This document shows positions 15,362-24,424 of a DNA stretch of 61,225 bases, in pieces. Both the position numbers and the translations under genes were made by a program. The notes beneath the pieces are model-generated. The model saw only the letters and a list, made by a program, of their open reading frames with translations, was not told the origin of the DNA and ran no database searches. The first letter of the stretch is position 1, and each line of letters begins with the position of its first letter. Origin of the DNA: Acetobacter fallax (lineage in GTDB: Bacteria; Pseudomonadota; Alphaproteobacteria; Acetobacterales; Acetobacteraceae); the NCBI RefSeq assembly GCF_011516735.1, contig NZ_WOSX01000021.1:1-61225 (forward strand), written 5' to 3'.

Positions 15362-16213
15362 TCATTCGAACAGGTTGGCCAGTGAAGACGCAAGATGATT
15401 TTCCAGAATGGGAATCGCCTTCCTGGCTGTCAGATTAACCTGATCAGCGTAAGCTGTCTCACGCACGTGATAAGTTTTAAATGCCGACGGTTCGTCGATT
15501 TCCTGATAACGGGCGTTCGAGTTTACGACGTCCGTCGTACCGTCAGGAAGACTGGCCCCGGTGTTATCCGGACTTTCATGACTTGTCCGCGTGAACTGAT
15601 GCACGGCAAGTCCGCTTACAGGCCGCTCAGACAGACGTATGTCGGTCGTGACAGCATATGTGACATCGCCGACGATCTGGTCGAGCAGACCGGGCGCACC
15701 ATTAAGCCCCAGGCCGGGCACAAGACCGACCGGGATATTTCCGGCGTAAACCGGGGTCATGCCCCCGGGGACAGATCCTCTCATCAGAGGCTGGTCCCAA
15801 CCAGGCGCTAACAGAGATGCGACCTGTTTCTGCCCAATCCGTCCTGCCTGGAGCACATTTACCTGCAATTCGAACCGGGCAATATCCGGGTCAGCGACAA
15901 GCGTATAGCCTCGCGCTTCAAGTGCATGCATCAATGGCGTTTTGAAATCGATGGAAGGAAAACCGGATGTATTTCTTATGCCGAGATATATCGTGCGCTG
16001 ATCAGGCGCGACCGGATCGAGGAAGACTGTCTCAGACATTTTTGTATTCACTGTCAGGTGGCTATGCGCCGTGACCGCTTCGACGCTGGCGCATGCAGAG
16101 AGCGTTACCGACATCAGGAACATACAGAGCCATGCAATCGCATGTTCTGTCTTGCATCTGATAAAAAAAAGTCTGTCCGTGGGAGATTGCATACCAGAGA
16201 AACTGGCAGACAT
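15362..16213 (-). CDS. TraT-like lipoprotein
   Basis: A 283-residue predicted outer-membrane lipoprotein. A hydrophobic segment ends in the lipobox LSAC (Cys41). The mature part begins with a stretch strongly like TraT: TVNTKMSETVFLDPV, then RTIYLGIRNTSG and FELQVNVLQAGRI, and later VGDVTYAVTTDIRLSERP. TraT proteins of F-like plasmids block mating-pair entry (surface exclusion) and give complement resistance. This copy lies on the chromosome behind parC with no conjugation genes nearby, so its role here is unknown. The C-terminal third carries an insert not obviously found in TraT. The start at 16213 gives a long polar N-region; 16192 is an alternative. Confidence 0.7.
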   Translation of the reverse strand: MSASFSGMQSPTDRLFFIRCKTEHAIAWLCMFLMSVTLSACASVEAVTAHSHLTVNTKMSETVFLDPVAPDQRTIYLGIRNTSGFPSIDFKTPLMHALEARGYTLVADPDIARFELQVNVLQAGRIGQKQVASLLAPGWDQPLMRGSVPGGMTPVYAGNIPVGLVPGLGLNGAPGLLDQIVGDVTYAVTTDIRLSERPVSGLAVHQFTRTSHESPDNTGASLPDGTTDVVNSNARYQEIDEPSAFKTYHVRETAYADQVNLTARKAIPILENHLASSLANLFE

Positions 16214-16255
16214 TCCTTAATAATGTATCTTCACCAAAACCTTTAACTCGCCATA

Positions 16256-18469
16256 TTAAGTTTTTCGTAAAGCCCAGGGCGGCGCAACTTTTCCGGTCGC
16301 GCCCCGCTTACCGAGCCATGGTTTCAGATCATCAAAAGCACGGACCCGCACGGCTCCCGGCCAGAGCAGCCCATCCGTCTCTTTGAAAACGACGGCCTGT
16401 TTCAGGCCGTGCCGCGTATCAGGATATTTCTGCAAGGCCACACCAAGACCGCGCGCCATGGTTGGCATCTGTTCCGCCGGAAAAACAAGCAGACGCTTAT
16501 CACCACCCAATACGGCAACATGGTCGCCGGAAGCCGGAATGCAGAGACGTGCGCTTTCATCGCCCTTAAGATTGAGAATCTGACGCCCACTGCGCTTTTC
16601 AGCCGAGAAATCGGAATCGGCCACAAACATACCGCGCCCGACATTCGATGCGACGAGCCACTTCTCCTGTGCTCCCAGCACGAAAACAGCGAGAACATCC
16701 TCCTCATTCGAGAGTTCCATCAGCAGGCGAAGCGGTTGTCCGTCACCGCGACCGCGAGGCAGATCAGCAACGCTGATGGTAAAGGCTCGTCCGTCAGTGG
16801 CGAAGAAACAAAGCCTGTCAGTACTCTGGCACGGGAGGGCCAGCCTCAGTTCGTCACCTTCCTTGAACTTCTGTGCGGCAGCGTCGATGCCGTGACCACG
16901 CACCACCCGAACCCAACCCTTCTGAGACAGGATCATCGTCAAAGGTTCGCGCTCAACGAGAATCGCCGCTGAGATGTCAATTTTTGGCGGAGACACGCCA
17001 AGTGTGCTGCGACGTGCACCGAGAGCCCCGGTGCCAAATGTCTTGCCAATTGTCTTTACCTCGCTGGCAATACGGGACCAGCGGAGTTTTTCGTCTCCCA
17101 GTAAAGTGCGAAGATCGTCCTGTTCCGCGCTCAGAGCGGCATGCTCTTTGCGGATTTCAATCTCCTCAAGTTTCCGCAGACTGCGAAGTCGCATATTCAG
17201 CACGGCCTCGGCCTGTACATCGGTCAGTCTGAATGTCTGTATGAGACTGGCTTTTGCATCATCTTCCTCGCGAACAATACGAATCACTTCGTCGAGGTTA
17301 AGATAGACGGCGAGGAATCCCTCCAGAATCTCCAGCCGACGCTCAACGGTCGCAAGCCTGTGAGCGCTTCGGCGCTCCAGCACTTCATGACGATGGTCGA
17401 GCCATGCCTGCAAAACCTGCCGGAGATCCAGCACACCGGGGGCGCGATCCGGCCCGATGACATTCATATTGAGGGAAAACCGACTCTCAAGCTGCGTTGC
17501 CCTGAACAGCGTCTCCATGAGCATTTCCGGCTCGACACCACGCGATTTCGGCTCAAGAACCAGACGAATATCAGCAGTGCTTTCGTCACGGATATCCGCC
17601 AGCAAAGGCAATTTTTTCTGCACCAGCAAATCAGCGATCTGTTCGATCAGCCGTGATTTCTGAACCTGATAAGGAATCTCGGTGACAACAATATTCCATG
17701 TGCTGAAGCGGCCCTGCTCAACCTCCCAGCGCGCCCGTATCCGAAAGCCACCACGACCGGTCTCATAGGCTTTCAGAATGGCATCCGGTTCTTCAACGAT
17801 AATTCCACCTGTAGGAAAATCCGGGCCAGGCATATGCTGAAGAAGTTCGGCAACTGATGCATCGGGTTTGCGGATCAGCAAAGCGGCTGCAGCGCAGATT
17901 TCACCGGCATTATGAGGCGGGATGCTGGTCGCCATACCGACCGCGATGCCAGCCGCCCCGTTGGCGAGCAGATTGGGGAACGCGGCAGGCAACACGACCG
18001 GCTCTGAATCCTCGCCATCATATGTCGCACGGAAATCAACGGCGTCGTCAGCAATCCCTTCGAGAAGAGCCTGCGCGACACGAGTCAGACGGGCCTCGGT
18101 GTACCGCATGGCAGCGGCATTATCACCATCGACAGAACCAAAATTACCCTGTCCTTCCACGAGCGGGAAGCGGACAGCGAAATCCTGCGCGAGCCTGACC
18201 AGTGCCTCATAAACAGACGCGTCTCCATGCGGGTGATACTTACCGATCACATCACCAACGACACGTGCACACTTTTTAAACCCGGATGTAGGATCAAGAC
18301 GTAACTGGTGCATGGCGTAGACGAGACGCCGATGCACCGGTTTCAGCCCATCCCGCACGTCCGGCAGCGAGCGGGACATGATAGTGGACAGCGCATAAGC
18401 CAGATACCGCTCGCTCAGTGCGTCAGAGAGCCGTGTATCCTCGATATGGCCTTCGAACGTATCACTCAT
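16256..18469 (-). CDS. parC: DNA topoisomerase IV subunit A
   Basis: ParC cuts and rejoins DNA in topoisomerase IV, which unlinks daughter chromosomes together with ParE. The winged-helix breakage domain is at the N-terminus (RSLPDVRDGLKPVHRRLVYAM), with the catalytic Tyr in AAMRYTEARLT. The coiled-coil tower and a C-terminal beta-pinwheel follow. The length of 737 residues and the ParC-like DGLKPVHRR context favour ParC over GyrA. The ATG at 18469 has GGAGG upstream and removes a 31-residue unconserved extension. The TraT-like gene follows 42 bases later on the same strand. Confidence 0.93.
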   Translation of the reverse strand: MSDTFEGHIEDTRLSDALSERYLAYALSTIMSRSLPDVRDGLKPVHRRLVYAMHQLRLDPTSGFKKCARVVGDVIGKYHPHGDASVYEALVRLAQDFAVRFPLVEGQGNFGSVDGDNAAAMRYTEARLTRVAQALLEGIADDAVDFRATYDGEDSEPVVLPAAFPNLLANGAAGIAVGMATSIPPHNAGEICAAAALLIRKPDASVAELLQHMPGPDFPTGGIIVEEPDAILKAYETGRGGFRIRARWEVEQGRFSTWNIVVTEIPYQVQKSRLIEQIADLLVQKKLPLLADIRDESTADIRLVLEPKSRGVEPEMLMETLFRATQLESRFSLNMNVIGPDRAPGVLDLRQVLQAWLDHRHEVLERRSAHRLATVERRLEILEGFLAVYLNLDEVIRIVREEDDAKASLIQTFRLTDVQAEAVLNMRLRSLRKLEEIEIRKEHAALSAEQDDLRTLLGDEKLRWSRIASEVKTIGKTFGTGALGARRSTLGVSPPKIDISAAILVEREPLTMILSQKGWVRVVRGHGIDAAAQKFKEGDELRLALPCQSTDRLCFFATDGRAFTISVADLPRGRGDGQPLRLLMELSNEEDVLAVFVLGAQEKWLVASNVGRGMFVADSDFSAEKRSGRQILNLKGDESARLCIPASGDHVAVLGGDKRLLVFPAEQMPTMARGLGVALQKYPDTRHGLKQAVVFKETDGLLWPGAVRVRAFDDLKPWLGKRGATGKVAPPWALRKT

Positions 18470-18560
18470 GTCCTGTCCTCCGTCTCGCGCACCCTTAACG
18501 GAGAGACACGCTTTGGCCAATGTCCAGCCCGGCTTTTCCCGCCAGCGTCCGGCGCGCGTC

Positions 18561-18959
18561 ATGTTTTGCCTGTCGTTCCTTGCGGCGATTGCGGCCTGTT
18601 CGCCCGCGGACCGCTATCTCAATACGGGCAACGATCTCGCTCATAGCGGATTTACCGCTCATTCGGCTGACACCACGGCGCGATATGAGATGCTCAACCT
18701 GCTTCCGGCAGGGATCCTGACATATCGCCCGACAACAACAGGACCGGTTTATCTTTATGCCGATCGAATCGGTTGTGGCTGCGTCTATATGGGTAGCATG
18801 TCAGCATTCACCGACTATGCACATACACATCCTGTGCCGTCCCATGGCGACATGACTGCCGAGATAAACCAGCATCCCGGCTGGGACTGGAGCATCTGGT
18901 CTGCCAGTGCAGACCCTGGTCCCAACCAGCCGAAACACGTTATCGGAGCAGAGTGGTAA
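18561..18959 (+). CDS. Small predicted lipoprotein, function unknown
   Basis: A 132-residue protein starting with a signal peptide and lipobox (MFCLSFLAAIAAC, Cys13 as the likely lipidation site). The mature part is polar, with a GCGCVYMGS cysteine cluster near residues 72-80 and a C-terminal HPGWDWSIWSASADPGP stretch. I do not recognise the family. It is divergent from parC; the upstream open frame overlaps the parC promoter region, which is why the later ATG directly before the signal peptide is chosen. No strong ribosome site is visible. Confidence 0.55.
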   Translation: MFCLSFLAAIAACSPADRYLNTGNDLAHSGFTAHSADTTARYEMLNLLPAGILTYRPTTTGPVYLYADRIGCGCVYMGSMSAFTDYAHTHPVPSHGDMTAEINQHPGWDWSIWSASADPGPNQPKHVIGAEW

Positions 18960-19077
18960 ACAGTGTCGGAGCGTCAAAATCAGATGGTAGAATCCGGTCT
19001 GGACATTATGACCGGATCACCGATCATAAGGGGTCGGCTTCCGTGCTCAATCACTCTGGACTCTGAACCTTATTGTC

Positions 19078-19857
19078 ATGTCGCAAGATACTGATACGAC
19101 CACTCTCATTCCCTGCACTCTTGCCGGACATCTGCTGAGCGCCCGGACGTCCTCTGCCACACCGCTGGCTGGCGTGAGTAAGGCTTTCATACCCGCTGAT
19201 GAAACTGAAGCCTATTCGGTTCAGGATGAGGTCACGCGCGCACTCGGGCCGGTCTGTGGCTGGAAAGTCGGCGCCAGCAGTCCGGAAGCCGAGCCAGCAG
19301 CCGCTCCATTGCACGCCGGAACAATTTTTCCGAATGGCGCCATAATTCCGGCAGACCTTTGTCGTCATCGGGGTGTCGAGGCAGAAATCGCGTGGCGCTT
19401 CAGCCAGGGAGTCACCGGACCAGCCGAAAACATCACGCGGACCGCTGTTATGGATGCGATCGGAAGTGTCCACCCGGTTATAGAACTCGTTGATACACGT
19501 TTTGCGGAACCCGGTTCTCAGCATCCTCTCGTGCACCTGGCCGACCAGCAGAATCATGGCGCACTTATCGTTGGACCTGCAATCAAAAGCTGGCGGAGTC
19601 ATGACCCGCTTTCCGAACCGGTCACGATGCGCATCGATCACAGAAAAGTGCTAAGTCGCACAGGCGGCAATGCCGCAGGCGATCCGATGCGCCTGCTCCT
19701 ATGGCTGGCGCGCCATGCCGCACAGCGCGGACTGCCCATTGAGGCCGGCACAATTGTGACAACCGGATCTGTGACCGGGACACAATTTGTTCCTCACCGC
19801 ACACATGTCAGCGCTGAATTTGGAACACTAGGGCAGGTCTCCGCATTCCTTGCCTGA
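19078..19857 (+). CDS. FAH/2-keto-4-pentenoate hydratase family protein
   Basis: A 259-residue protein of the fumarylacetoacetate hydrolase superfamily, closest in layout to 2-keto-4-pentenoate hydratase (MhpD type). Visible blocks are AYSVQDEVTRAL, CGWKVGAS, the metal-site region GVEAEIAWRF, HPVIELVDTRF and the C-terminal GTIVTTGSVTGTQFV. These enzymes hydrate or cleave 2-oxo acids from aromatic or sugar breakdown. No catabolic partners are nearby, so the substrate is not known. Its 3' end overlaps that of recO tail to tail by 30 bases. Confidence 0.8.
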   Translation: MSQDTDTTTLIPCTLAGHLLSARTSSATPLAGVSKAFIPADETEAYSVQDEVTRALGPVCGWKVGASSPEAEPAAAPLHAGTIFPNGAIIPADLCRHRGVEAEIAWRFSQGVTGPAENITRTAVMDAIGSVHPVIELVDTRFAEPGSQHPLVHLADQQNHGALIVGPAIKSWRSHDPLSEPVTMRIDHRKVLSRTGGNAAGDPMRLLLWLARHAAQRGLPIEAGTIVTTGSVTGTQFVPHRTHVSAEFGTLGQVSAFLA

Positions 19858-20649
19858 AGGCATCTGATCCCCTTCTGTCATGGATCCCGGCAACGACTGC
19901 ACGATATCCGCCAGCCTTACCCGGGCGGCTGGCAAAGGGCGGTGAAGAGGGCCGAAGACATCCCGTGCCAGAAAATGGCCCGTCAGACGCAGCCCGGCGC
20001 TCCAGTCCGATGGCGTACCATTATCTTCAAAATTCAGGAAAAAATCCGGAAGCGGCAACAGTCGGGATGCCCAGATCCCGGCACCCTGCCGGGAAACGGC
20101 GCGTCCGGTTCGGGGAGAGACATAGGTCAGATCATTCCTGACGCCCGTAACCGCGCACGCACTCAGGTCGAGCGCAAAACCCAGATCCTGTAGCAGCACC
20201 ATTTCCCAACGCAGAAGCGTCGCGATTTCGGCAGCCTCGCCATGTATTCCAACCCCGGTCCCAATGCGTGAAAGGACACGCTCTGTATCGTCAAACAGAC
20301 CGGAATATACTTCACCTTCAGGCAGCGCTGCATCCGTCACAGCACAGATCGACGACAAACACGCCAGGCTTATTCGTGATCCAAAAGCACGGGCTGCATT
20401 TGCCTGAATCGTTTCGCCCGATACCGTGCCCAGTTGTTCCGGCAGGCGTGCATTCCAGCGAGCCTGCACAAGATTTCCGGCCTGCCAGGTGGCAGCGCCC
20501 CGGCGCCCCATTCCTCCCCGCACCAGCCCGTGAGCCACGCCATGGTCTGATGTAAAAAGATGGACAAGTGCATTCGCTTCGCCGAACAGGGAAGCAGATA
20601 AAACAAGGGCGGGTGCTTCCCAGTTCAGGGATGCCCCGCCCTTTGTCAT
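19828..20649 (-). CDS. recO: DNA repair protein RecO
   Basis: RecO helps load RecA on SSB-coated gaps in the RecFOR pathway. The N-terminal OB-fold is recognisable (APALVLSASLFGEANALVHLFT, then HGLVRGGMGRRG) and the rest is an alpha-helical domain ending with the LTGHFLARDVFGP segment found in RecO. The length of 273 residues is normal. It follows tsf by 17 bases in the same direction and probably shares the rpsB-tsf transcript. No zinc-finger cysteines are apparent. Confidence 0.88.
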   Translation of the reverse strand: MTKGGASLNWEAPALVLSASLFGEANALVHLFTSDHGVAHGLVRGGMGRRGAATWQAGNLVQARWNARLPEQLGTVSGETIQANAARAFGSRISLACLSSICAVTDAALPEGEVYSGLFDDTERVLSRIGTGVGIHGEAAEIATLLRWEMVLLQDLGFALDLSACAVTGVRNDLTYVSPRTGRAVSRQGAGIWASRLLPLPDFFLNFEDNGTPSDWSAGLRLTGHFLARDVFGPLHRPLPAARVRLADIVQSLPGSMTEGDQMPSGKECGDLP

Positions 20650-20666
20650 GACAGCGTCGCGCTCAA

Positions 20667-21572
20667 TTAGCCGCCGGCAGCCTTAGCGACTTCAGCTGCG
20701 AAATCATTCTCTTCCTTTTCAATGCCTTCACCGAGCTGGAAGCGATCGAAACCAATCAGCTTCACGCCTGCCTTATCAAGAACGGACTTCACACGGCTCT
20801 CGCCGTCATGGACCCACACCTGTTCCAGAAGAACCACTTCCTCATAGAACTTGCGAATACGGCCATCGATCATCTTCTCGATAATAGCCTCAGGCTTGCC
20901 TGATGCCTTAGCCTGCTCTTTCAGCACTTCGCGCTCACGCTCAACAGCCGCAGGATCAATACTACTGACATCAAGCGCCGCCGGACGTGTTGCCGCGATA
21001 TGCATGCCGACCTGGCGACCAAGAGCGATGATCGCATCACTCTCAGACGGCGCTTCGACCGCTGCCAGAACGCCAATCTTACCAAGGCCTGGCTTCAGAG
21101 CGCCATGGATATAGGTCGCAACCACACCCGATGGCACTTCCAGCACGCGAACGCGACGGATCGACATGTTTTCGCCAATGGTGGCAATGAGATGCGTCAG
21201 TTCATCAGCAACCGTGCGGCCACTTTCAAGAACAGCGGCTTTCACCTTCTCGAGGTCGTCGCCTGCCTTAAGAGCGGCCTTTGCAACATTCTCAACGAAT
21301 TCCTGGAAGGCTTCGTTACGTGCAACGAAATCAGTCTCGGCGTTGACTTCAACCATCGCGGCGCGAAGGCCTTCGGATACCACACCGACGAGACCTTCAG
21401 CCGTGACCCGACCGGATTTTTTCGCAGCGGCAGCAAGGCCCTTCGTGCGCAGCCAGTCAATGGCTGCTTCAATGTCACCAGACGCTTCGTTCAGCGCTTT
21501 TTTGCAATCCATCATGCCTGCGCCGGTCTTCTCACGAAGCTCCTTGACGAGGGCTGCGGTAATTTCCGCCAT
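20667..21572 (-). CDS. tsf: Translation elongation factor Ts
   Basis: EF-Ts is the nucleotide exchange factor of EF-Tu. The N-terminal UBA-like region [27 protein letters not shown] is textbook and contains the conserved TGAGMMDCK. The core [14 protein letters not shown] that contacts EF-Tu follows. The length of 301 residues is normal. It lies downstream of rpsB with a 105-base spacer that holds two hairpins, the usual rpsB-tsf order. Confidence 0.97.
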   Translation of the reverse strand: MAEITAALVKELREKTGAGMMDCKKALNEASGDIEAAIDWLRTKGLAAAAKKSGRVTAEGLVGVVSEGLRAAMVEVNAETDFVARNEAFQEFVENVAKAALKAGDDLEKVKAAVLESGRTVADELTHLIATIGENMSIRRVRVLEVPSGVVATYIHGALKPGLGKIGVLAAVEAPSESDAIIALGRQVGMHIAATRPAALDVSSIDPAAVEREREVLKEQAKASGKPEAIIEKMIDGRIRKFYEEVVLLEQVWVHDGESRVKSVLDKAGVKLIGFDRFQLGEGIEKEENDFAAEVAKAAGG

Positions 21573-21595
21573 GTTTCAATCTCCAGAATAGCAGC

Positions 21596-21668
21596 AAGCA
21601 CGTCACCGCACGGGACGTGCTTGCCTATGCCCGAAAGCCTGATTTTGTCCCGCCAGTAATGGCGGGAC
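21596..21668 (-). other. Two hairpins in the rpsB-tsf spacer
   Basis: AAGCACGTC/GACGTGCTT (21596-21622, 9-base-pair stem) and GTCCCGCCA/TGGCGGGAC (21647-21668, 9-base-pair stem, 4-base loop) lie between the two genes. Neither is followed by a T-run in the direction of transcription, so they look more like processing or pausing structures than terminators. Confidence 0.45.
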
Positions 21669-21677
21669 ACCCGCTGA

Positions 21678-22496
21678 TCAGCCCGCTGCGACCGGTGCCG
21701 GTTCTGCGACAGGGGCCGGAGCAGCTTCTGCTACCGGTTCCGGCGTTTCAATCGCCGGATCAATCGGCAGTTCCTCAGCTGCACCAAAGTCTTGCCCGGA
21801 AGCACCCAGCTCAGCCGAGATTCCGTCCAGAACCGCACCGGAAACCAGGTTACAGTACAGTTCGATGGCGCGGATCGCGTCATCATTCCCCGGGATCGGG
21901 TAAGTTACACCCTGAGGATTTGAATTACTGTCGAGGATGGCAACGACAGGAATACCAAGCTTGGTAGCTTCCTCGACTGCCAGCTTCTCTTTCGTGGTAT
22001 CGATCACGAACAGAATGTCAGGCAGGCCGCCCATTTCCTTGATACCACCGAGGGAGCGCTCAAGCTTCTCTTTATCACGGGTGATATCGAGGATTTCTTT
22101 CTTCGTCAGGCCATGCGTATCACCGGACAGCATGTCTTCGATCTGGCGCAGACGTTTGATGGAACCTGTGATTGTCTTCCAGTTCGTCAGCATACCGCCG
22201 AGCCAGCGATGGTTGACATAATACTGACCACAGCGTTGCGCTGCTTCGGCAACCATATCAGACGCCGCACGCTTTGTGCCGACAAACAGAACGCGGCCAC
22301 CACCGGCAACGGTGTCACGGATCACCTTCAGGGCGCGATCAAGCAAAACGACCGTCTGCTGCAGATCGATGATATGCACCTGGTTGCGCACGCCGAACAG
22401 ATACGGCGCCATGCGCGGGTTCCAGCGACGGGTGTGATGGCCGAAGTGGACGCCAGCTTCGAGCAGCTGACGCAGAGTGAAATCAGGCATCGCCAT
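21678..22496 (-). CDS. rpsB: 30S ribosomal protein S2
   Basis: S2 binds the small ribosomal subunit near the head. The N-terminus [29 protein letters not shown], the [10 protein letters not shown] block and [11 protein letters not shown] are diagnostic. The 272-residue protein has an alphaproteobacterial C-terminal tail rich in Pro, Ala and Glu (after about residue 225). The ATG at 22496 is chosen because the frame upstream is not conserved. It starts the rpsB-tsf(-recO) operon. Confidence 0.97.
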   Translation of the reverse strand: MAMPDFTLRQLLEAGVHFGHHTRRWNPRMAPYLFGVRNQVHIIDLQQTVVLLDRALKVIRDTVAGGGRVLFVGTKRAASDMVAEAAQRCGQYYVNHRWLGGMLTNWKTITGSIKRLRQIEDMLSGDTHGLTKKEILDITRDKEKLERSLGGIKEMGGLPDILFVIDTTKEKLAVEEATKLGIPVVAILDSNSNPQGVTYPIPGNDDAIRAIELYCNLVSGAVLDGISAELGASGQDFGAAEELPIDPAIETPEPVAEAAPAPVAEPAPVAAG

Positions 22497-22529
22497 GATG
22501 CAGAATCCTTGCGTTCCGGTTATTCCTCC

Positions 22530-22610
22530 GCAGCGCACAAAGTCCGGTCAGACCGGACACCAGGACGCGCACTGCGTGTGAAGTCCCGTGTCCCACGACA
22601 CGAGCGGCAC
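22530..22610 (-). promoter_or_regulatory. Structured 5' region upstream of rpsB
   Basis: Two inverted repeats, GTCCGGTC-A-GACCGGAC (22542-22558) and CGTGTC/GACACG (22587-22602), lie 45-105 bases before the rpsB start. Ribosomal protein S2 mRNAs often carry regulatory leaders that bind S2. Whether this is such a leader, or an operator or other structure, is inferred from position only. Confidence 0.4.
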
Positions 22611-22669
22611 CGGATATGGCGGTTTTCCGCCCGAAAAGCAAGCCCACTCCGATCATGCGGGCATCGATA

Positions 22670-23803
22670 TCATGCGTCAGCAGGAACTCCGGAACGCATG
22701 AGCAGATCACGCAGATTGCGCACTACAGGGAAGACTTCGACATTATGGTCTCCTCCAAGCTCTTTCCATGCCCGCTGCTCGAGTTCCACAATCTCCTTGT
22801 CCTCAAGGAAGATGCGGTTGGTAAAGATTCCAAGCACAGGCCAGGCAAGATCAAGCAGAAATTTCCACTTCGGGCGCTTCACCGAGAGCAGCCCGAAAGT
22901 CTGTGTTTCATCCTCATCTTTACCCTGCGGCACATACGCTGCCCACAGATCCATTATCAGATCACCATCTTTATCGTGGATCTGCAGCGTCTGGTATGGA
23001 TATGTCGTGCGAACGGTTACGATTTCATCGACGGGCTGATCTTTCACATCGATCCTGTCGTTGTGTTTGCCGAAAAGCAACCGCTCCGCCAGAGGCTGAT
23101 CGCCACCCTTGCGGGCAAAGCTGTAGCTGGCCTCGACGAAATTCTCCCCTTTATCCTGTCCCATAAAGCGAGAAGTAATCTGTCCCATCTGCTTTCGGTG
23201 CAGGCACTGATGGTTCATGTCCATCAGGTTCTCATGCATGAATGAGTAGTGACAGTTCACGCGAGGATCAAAACGGCGTGTCTTGAACTCAGGGTTATTT
23301 ACCTGGCATGGAACAGGTACCGGAACATGCTCTGCGAGAGCCCTGTCCCCTGGAAAAATGAACACCAGACCACCGCTTTCCTGACAGGGATAAGCCTTCA
23401 CGCCACGTCCCACTCCGGGTCTGTTCAGATAAGGAACCGTGATACAGTCACCCTTCCGGTCAAAAGCCCAGCCATGATAGCAGCACCGGACAACCTCACC
23501 ATCCACATGACCTTTACTGAGGGGAACCTGGCGGTGAGCGCAACGATCCTCAAGAGCATAGACGGGGCTACCGTCCTCAGGCCGGACAATGACAATAGGA
23601 TCTCCGGCGTAACGGGTCGCAAATGCTTTTCCGGCCTTAATTTTATGCGACCAGGCGACCGGATGCCAGAAATTCGGATTCAGATTGATGCGACGAAGAT
23701 CCGGTCCCTGCCGCTGATAGAGTTCGCTCGTAACAGCAGGCTGTTCGCTTGCTAACTGCCGCTCTGTTAAGGATTGATCGTCCCTGTTTTTCTGCATCAA
23801 CAT
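22670..23803 (-). CDS. Rieske [2Fe-2S] non-heme iron oxygenase, alpha subunit type
   Basis: A 377-residue oxygenase. The Rieske cluster motif C-x-H-x16-C-x2-H is present (CAHRQVPLSKGHVDG then CCYHGW). The mononuclear iron site is indicated by NLMDMNHQCLH, a D-x2-H-x4-H arrangement. Proteins of this layout hydroxylate or demethylate rings or other lipophilic substrates and need an electron-donating reductase, which is not next to the gene. A vanillate demethylase-like or pheophorbide-oxygenase-like role is possible, but the substrate is unknown. ATG at 23803 has GGAGG seven bases upstream. It is unrelated by function to rpsB downstream. Confidence 0.8.
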   Translation of the reverse strand: MLMQKNRDDQSLTERQLASEQPAVTSELYQRQGPDLRRINLNPNFWHPVAWSHKIKAGKAFATRYAGDPIVIVRPEDGSPVYALEDRCAHRQVPLSKGHVDGEVVRCCYHGWAFDRKGDCITVPYLNRPGVGRGVKAYPCQESGGLVFIFPGDRALAEHVPVPVPCQVNNPEFKTRRFDPRVNCHYSFMHENLMDMNHQCLHRKQMGQITSRFMGQDKGENFVEASYSFARKGGDQPLAERLLFGKHNDRIDVKDQPVDEIVTVRTTYPYQTLQIHDKDGDLIMDLWAAYVPQGKDEDETQTFGLLSVKRPKWKFLLDLAWPVLGIFTNRIFLEDKEIVELEQRAWKELGGDHNVEVFPVVRNLRDLLMRSGVPADA

Positions 23804-24074
23804 TTCCCGGCCTCCACATCGCGCGTACGTTTCATGACGCATCCACTACGACGATTCTCCGGTTCCCGCACAGGCAGCGGGATTAACCGCGCGACCGGGC
23901 AAGTGGCTTCCGGACCATCGATAGCTATGGACGCATACAGACAGCGCCCTCTTATGCGCAGGATTGGGCGGCTCTTCTGCACGATGCAAGGCCAGACCGT
24001 GCATAACTGAACGACGGAGGCCGGATTTATTTGGTCAGTTCAGTTAAAGTCCCGGACGCTCTGACGTCTGGTAT
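23804..24074. other. Spacer upstream of the Rieske oxygenase
   Basis: About 270 bases. I see no gene with a recognisable family. It must contain the promoter of the Rieske gene. The stretch at 24028-24050 (GGTCAGTTCAGTTAAAG) has a short direct repeat of CAGTT but nothing conclusive. Confidence 0.35.
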
Positions 24075-24356
24075 TCAGCTTTCAGACGCGGAACTGAAAC
24101 CGAAGAGCGAATATTGCTGCAACATATGCGCCGTCGGATACTGATCGGAGATCTCTCCGTCGGAGCCATATCTCTCGACCACAACGATACCCAGAGCAGG
24201 ATCGATATGGGATGCCGGATTTACCACAGGGACGAAAACCGATGTTTTCGTCGCGACAGGTGTCGACAAACTCTGACGACGGCTGTTCCCTGCTGCGGAA
24301 TCGGCTTCTGACGACAAGACTGATGCCTGCTCCACGATATTCGCTGAGATCTGCAT
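24075..24356 (-). CDS. FlaG-like small protein (tentative)
   Basis: A 93-residue protein with a polar, low-complexity N-terminal half and a conserved-looking C-terminal module NPASHIDPALGIVVVERYGSD followed by YPTAHMLQQYSLFG. That pattern (IDP..G.VVVE, then a P-x-x-x-x-L-x-x-Y end) resembles FlaG and related small flagellar-associated proteins of alphaproteobacteria. AGGGG lies six bases before the ATG at 24356, supporting a real gene. No flagellar genes are near. An overlapping frame (24082-24363) lacks such a pattern and was discarded. Confidence 0.5.
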   Translation of the reverse strand: MQISANIVEQASVLSSEADSAAGNSRRQSLSTPVATKTSVFVPVVNPASHIDPALGIVVVERYGSDGEISDQYPTAHMLQQYSLFGFSSASES

Positions 24357-24424
24357 CTGACACCCCTGGGGTTAATTTTCTTAAACTTATACCTGCCCCA
24401 ATAAATATACAATCAGAAGTTTCA

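Noticed and set aside
24082..24363. A 93-residue frame overlapping the FlaG-like gene in another frame.
   Set aside because: It lacks a conserved pattern, while the 24075-24356 frame has a good ribosome site and a plausible module.
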